The notes under the pieces: model-generated
What the model was told of the DNA's origin: nothing
Databases searched by the model: none
The model's input: the letters and a program-made list of their open reading frames with translations, nothing else
In this document: piece by piece, positions 11,918-13,239 of the stretch
How the letters are laid out: each line of letters starts with the position of its first letter
How positions within the stretch are numbered: position 1 is the stretch's first letter
Made by a program: the position numbers and the translations under genes
NCBI GenBank assembly: GCA_000998185.1
Contig: LCCW01000007.1
Location: 1-13,239 of the forward strand
Length of the DNA: 13,239 bases
Origin: Candidatus Kuenenbacteria bacterium GW2011_GWA2_42_15
Lineage (GTDB): Bacteria > Patescibacteriota > Patescibacteriia > UBA2196 > GWA2-42-15
Direction of reading: 5' to 3'

Positions 11918-13239
11918 ATGTTATCAAATCAAAAATTATTTCAAAATTGTGTAATTTTATTTCTATTGTCTTTTATTATTTATAATTTAAATTTAAGTTA
12001 CGAAACCAGCGGCGACACCAGGGCCGCGGAGCTAACACCTATTACCATCATCAAAGATTTTGATTTGGATTTTAGTGAATTTTTTTCAGATAACGACCCA
12101 ACGCGCAGCCAGTATTGGTTTTATCGGGTTGAGCCCACCAATAAAGTCGTTTCTGTTTATCCAGTTATGGCTGGGATATTAGCTACACCTGTTTATTATT
12201 TTGCTGATCTGTTTGGCTTTGATATTACAGCGCATACGAAATTATTTTCAAAAATAACAAGTTCCCTAATTGCTTCTTTGGCAGTAGTTTTTATGTATTT
12301 AGCGCTTAGCCAAATTTTTAGGCCCAAGACTTCTTTATTTATGGCGCTAATTTTTGGTTTTGCCACCAATATTTGGACAGTGGCCAGTCGGGGGTTGTGG
12401 CAACATGGGCCAAGCGTATTATTTATCAACATATCATTATTTTTATTATTTTTAGGGCAAAAAAAACAAAAATATTTAGCTTGGGTTGGTTTTTTTGCTG
12501 GCTGGGCAATTTGGAGCCGGCCTTCGGATTTTTTATTATTCTTGCCGATATTCATTTATATTTGCGCTCATCACAGGAAGCAAATAATAAAATTTTTAAT
12601 TTTTGGCAGCATCCCAATTAGTCTTTTACTTACTTACTCTTATATTTATTATCACCAATTTAAAAATCTTGGGCAGGCTCAAGTTTATCATTTCACGAAT
12701 AATATCTTTAATGGTTTTTTGGGGTTACTTTTTAGTCCCAGCCATGGCTTGCTGACCCATTCCCCCATATTTATTTTTGCATTTATAACAATTTATTTTG
12801 TTTTTACAAAAAAAGAATTTAATCCATTATATAAATATATTTCCATTGGCACAATTTTACTGTTGTTGTTATATTCAAAGTGGGCAATGTGGTGGGGAGG
12901 CTGGGGTTTTGGCTATCGCCTTTTAATTGAAATGCTGCCTGGATTATTGGTTTTACTTGCCCTTTTTTGGGAAAAATTGCTGGCTAATAAAAATATTATA
13001 TTAAAATATTCTTTTGTTGTATTGGTCTGCCTCTCTTTTTATATTGAAATCATTGGGGCCTTTTTTTCTCCTTGCCGCATGGGCAATATTACCAACGATG
13101 TTATTAATCACCAGGGTCAATTATGGGATTGGAAAAATCACCCAACCTTTAGCTGCCAAAATACCAAATCTCTTGAAGATTCAGGCAAATATCTCCACCT
13201 TCTCTATAAGGATAAATTTGAGAAAAAGCGCCAATTAAA
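11918..13239 (+). CDS. GT-C family membrane protein, 3' end beyond the window
   Basis: A frame opening at ATG 11918 stays open without a stop to the last base, giving 440 visible residues. It has a first helix at about 11-26, then an outer loop with SGDTRAAELTPITIIKDFDLDF (31-52, acidic D33), about ten further membrane segments, and the markers WQHGPSVLF (161-169), WSRPSDFLLFLP (199-210), FSPSHGLLTHSP (272-283) and WWGGWGFGYR (325-334). This combination recurs in bacterial GT-C-like proteins that carry a WWGGWSFGPR-type motif near the end. The last part (WDWKNHPTF, 403-411) looks near the natural C-terminus, so probably little is missing. Two other forward frames overlapping it (12373-12621, 13014-13238) are shadows. 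It has no Shine-Dalgarno and follows the previous gene by 68 bases. Substrate unknown. Confidence 0.78.
   Translation, partial: MLSNQKLFQNCVILFLLSFIIYNLNLSYETSGDTRAAELTPITIIKDFDLDFSEFFSDNDPTRSQYWFYRVEPTNKVVSVYPVMAGILATPVYYFADLFGFDITAHTKLFSKITSSLIASLAVVFMYLALSQIFRPKTSLFMALIFGFATNIWTVASRGLWQHGPSVLFINISLFLLFLGQKKQKYLAWVGFFAGWAIWSRPSDFLLFLPIFIYICAHHRKQIIKFLIFGSIPISLLLTYSYIYYHQFKNLGQAQVYHFTNNIFNGFLGLLFSPSHGLLTHSPIFIFAFITIYFVFTKKEFNPLYKYISIGTILLLLLYSKWAMWWGGWGFGYRLLIEMLPGLLVLLALFWEKLLANKNIILKYSFVVLVCLSFYIEIIGAFFSPCRMGNITNDVINHQGQLWDWKNHPTFSCQNTKSLEDSGKYLHLLYKDKFEKKRQL

Noticed and set aside
12373..13238. Forward frames at 12373-12621 and 13014-13238
   Set aside because: Both lie out of frame within the 440-residue GT-C frame that opens at 11918 and has family motifs throughout.
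1..13239. CRISPR array, tRNA, rRNA or insertion sequence
   Set aside because: No regularly spaced direct repeats, no cloverleaf with acceptor and T-arm features, no rRNA-like conserved blocks and no transposase were seen on either strand by eye. A structured-RNA covariance search was not possible.

Overview
The window looks like a chromosomal segment of an uncultivated ultra-small bacterium of the Candidate Phyla Radiation (Patescibacteria, most like Parcubacteria). This is an inference from the AT-rich, tightly packed genes, the near-absence of Shine-Dalgarno sequences, a small COG2827-type GIY-YIG protein, a bifunctional phosphoglucose/phosphomannose isomerase, and the run of polytopic glycosyltransferases typical of these genomes. 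TAA, TAG and TGA all end plausible genes, so the standard code is assumed. No rRNA, tRNA or CRISPR array was seen. All genes read on the + strand.

Layout. (1) 1-1109: a lone secreted protein of unknown function with a signal peptide, the only strong Shine-Dalgarno in the window and a clean intrinsic terminator. Its base composition is much richer in G+C than the right end. (2) 1108-2206: a small GIY-YIG nuclease-like gene bracketed by two 30-bp palindromic elements in opposite orientation. They share flanks and loop but have different, self-complementary stems. A contracted third copy follows, directly upstream of rlmE (23S rRNA 2'-O-methyltransferase). (3) 2207-3781: an AT-rich inverted repeat, then a PGI/PMI gene and, 4 nt later, a small TM1266-like regulator, closed by a 14-bp-stem terminator. 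(4) 3784-13239: a glycosylation locus. It opens with an extended -10 box whose predicted start point falls on the ATG (leaderless). It holds an STT3-like GT-C protein, a DPM1-like GT2, two large GT-C/YfhO-like membrane proteins, a second DPM1-like GT2, the 3' remnant of a third GT2, another GT-C protein and a final GT-C protein that runs off the window.

How the genes fit together. The isomerase would interconvert fructose-6-P with glucose-6-P and mannose-6-P, precursors of the nucleotide sugars used by the two GT2 enzymes. Those would charge undecaprenyl/polyprenyl phosphate on the inner face of the membrane. The GT-C proteins would then use the lipid-linked sugars on the outer face to glycosylate proteins or cell-surface polymers. 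Substrates cannot be read from the sequence.

The best candidate for something undescribed is the GIY-YIG gene with its paired covarying palindromes, which resembles the REP/RAYT arrangement but with a GIY-YIG protein in place of a Y1 transposase.
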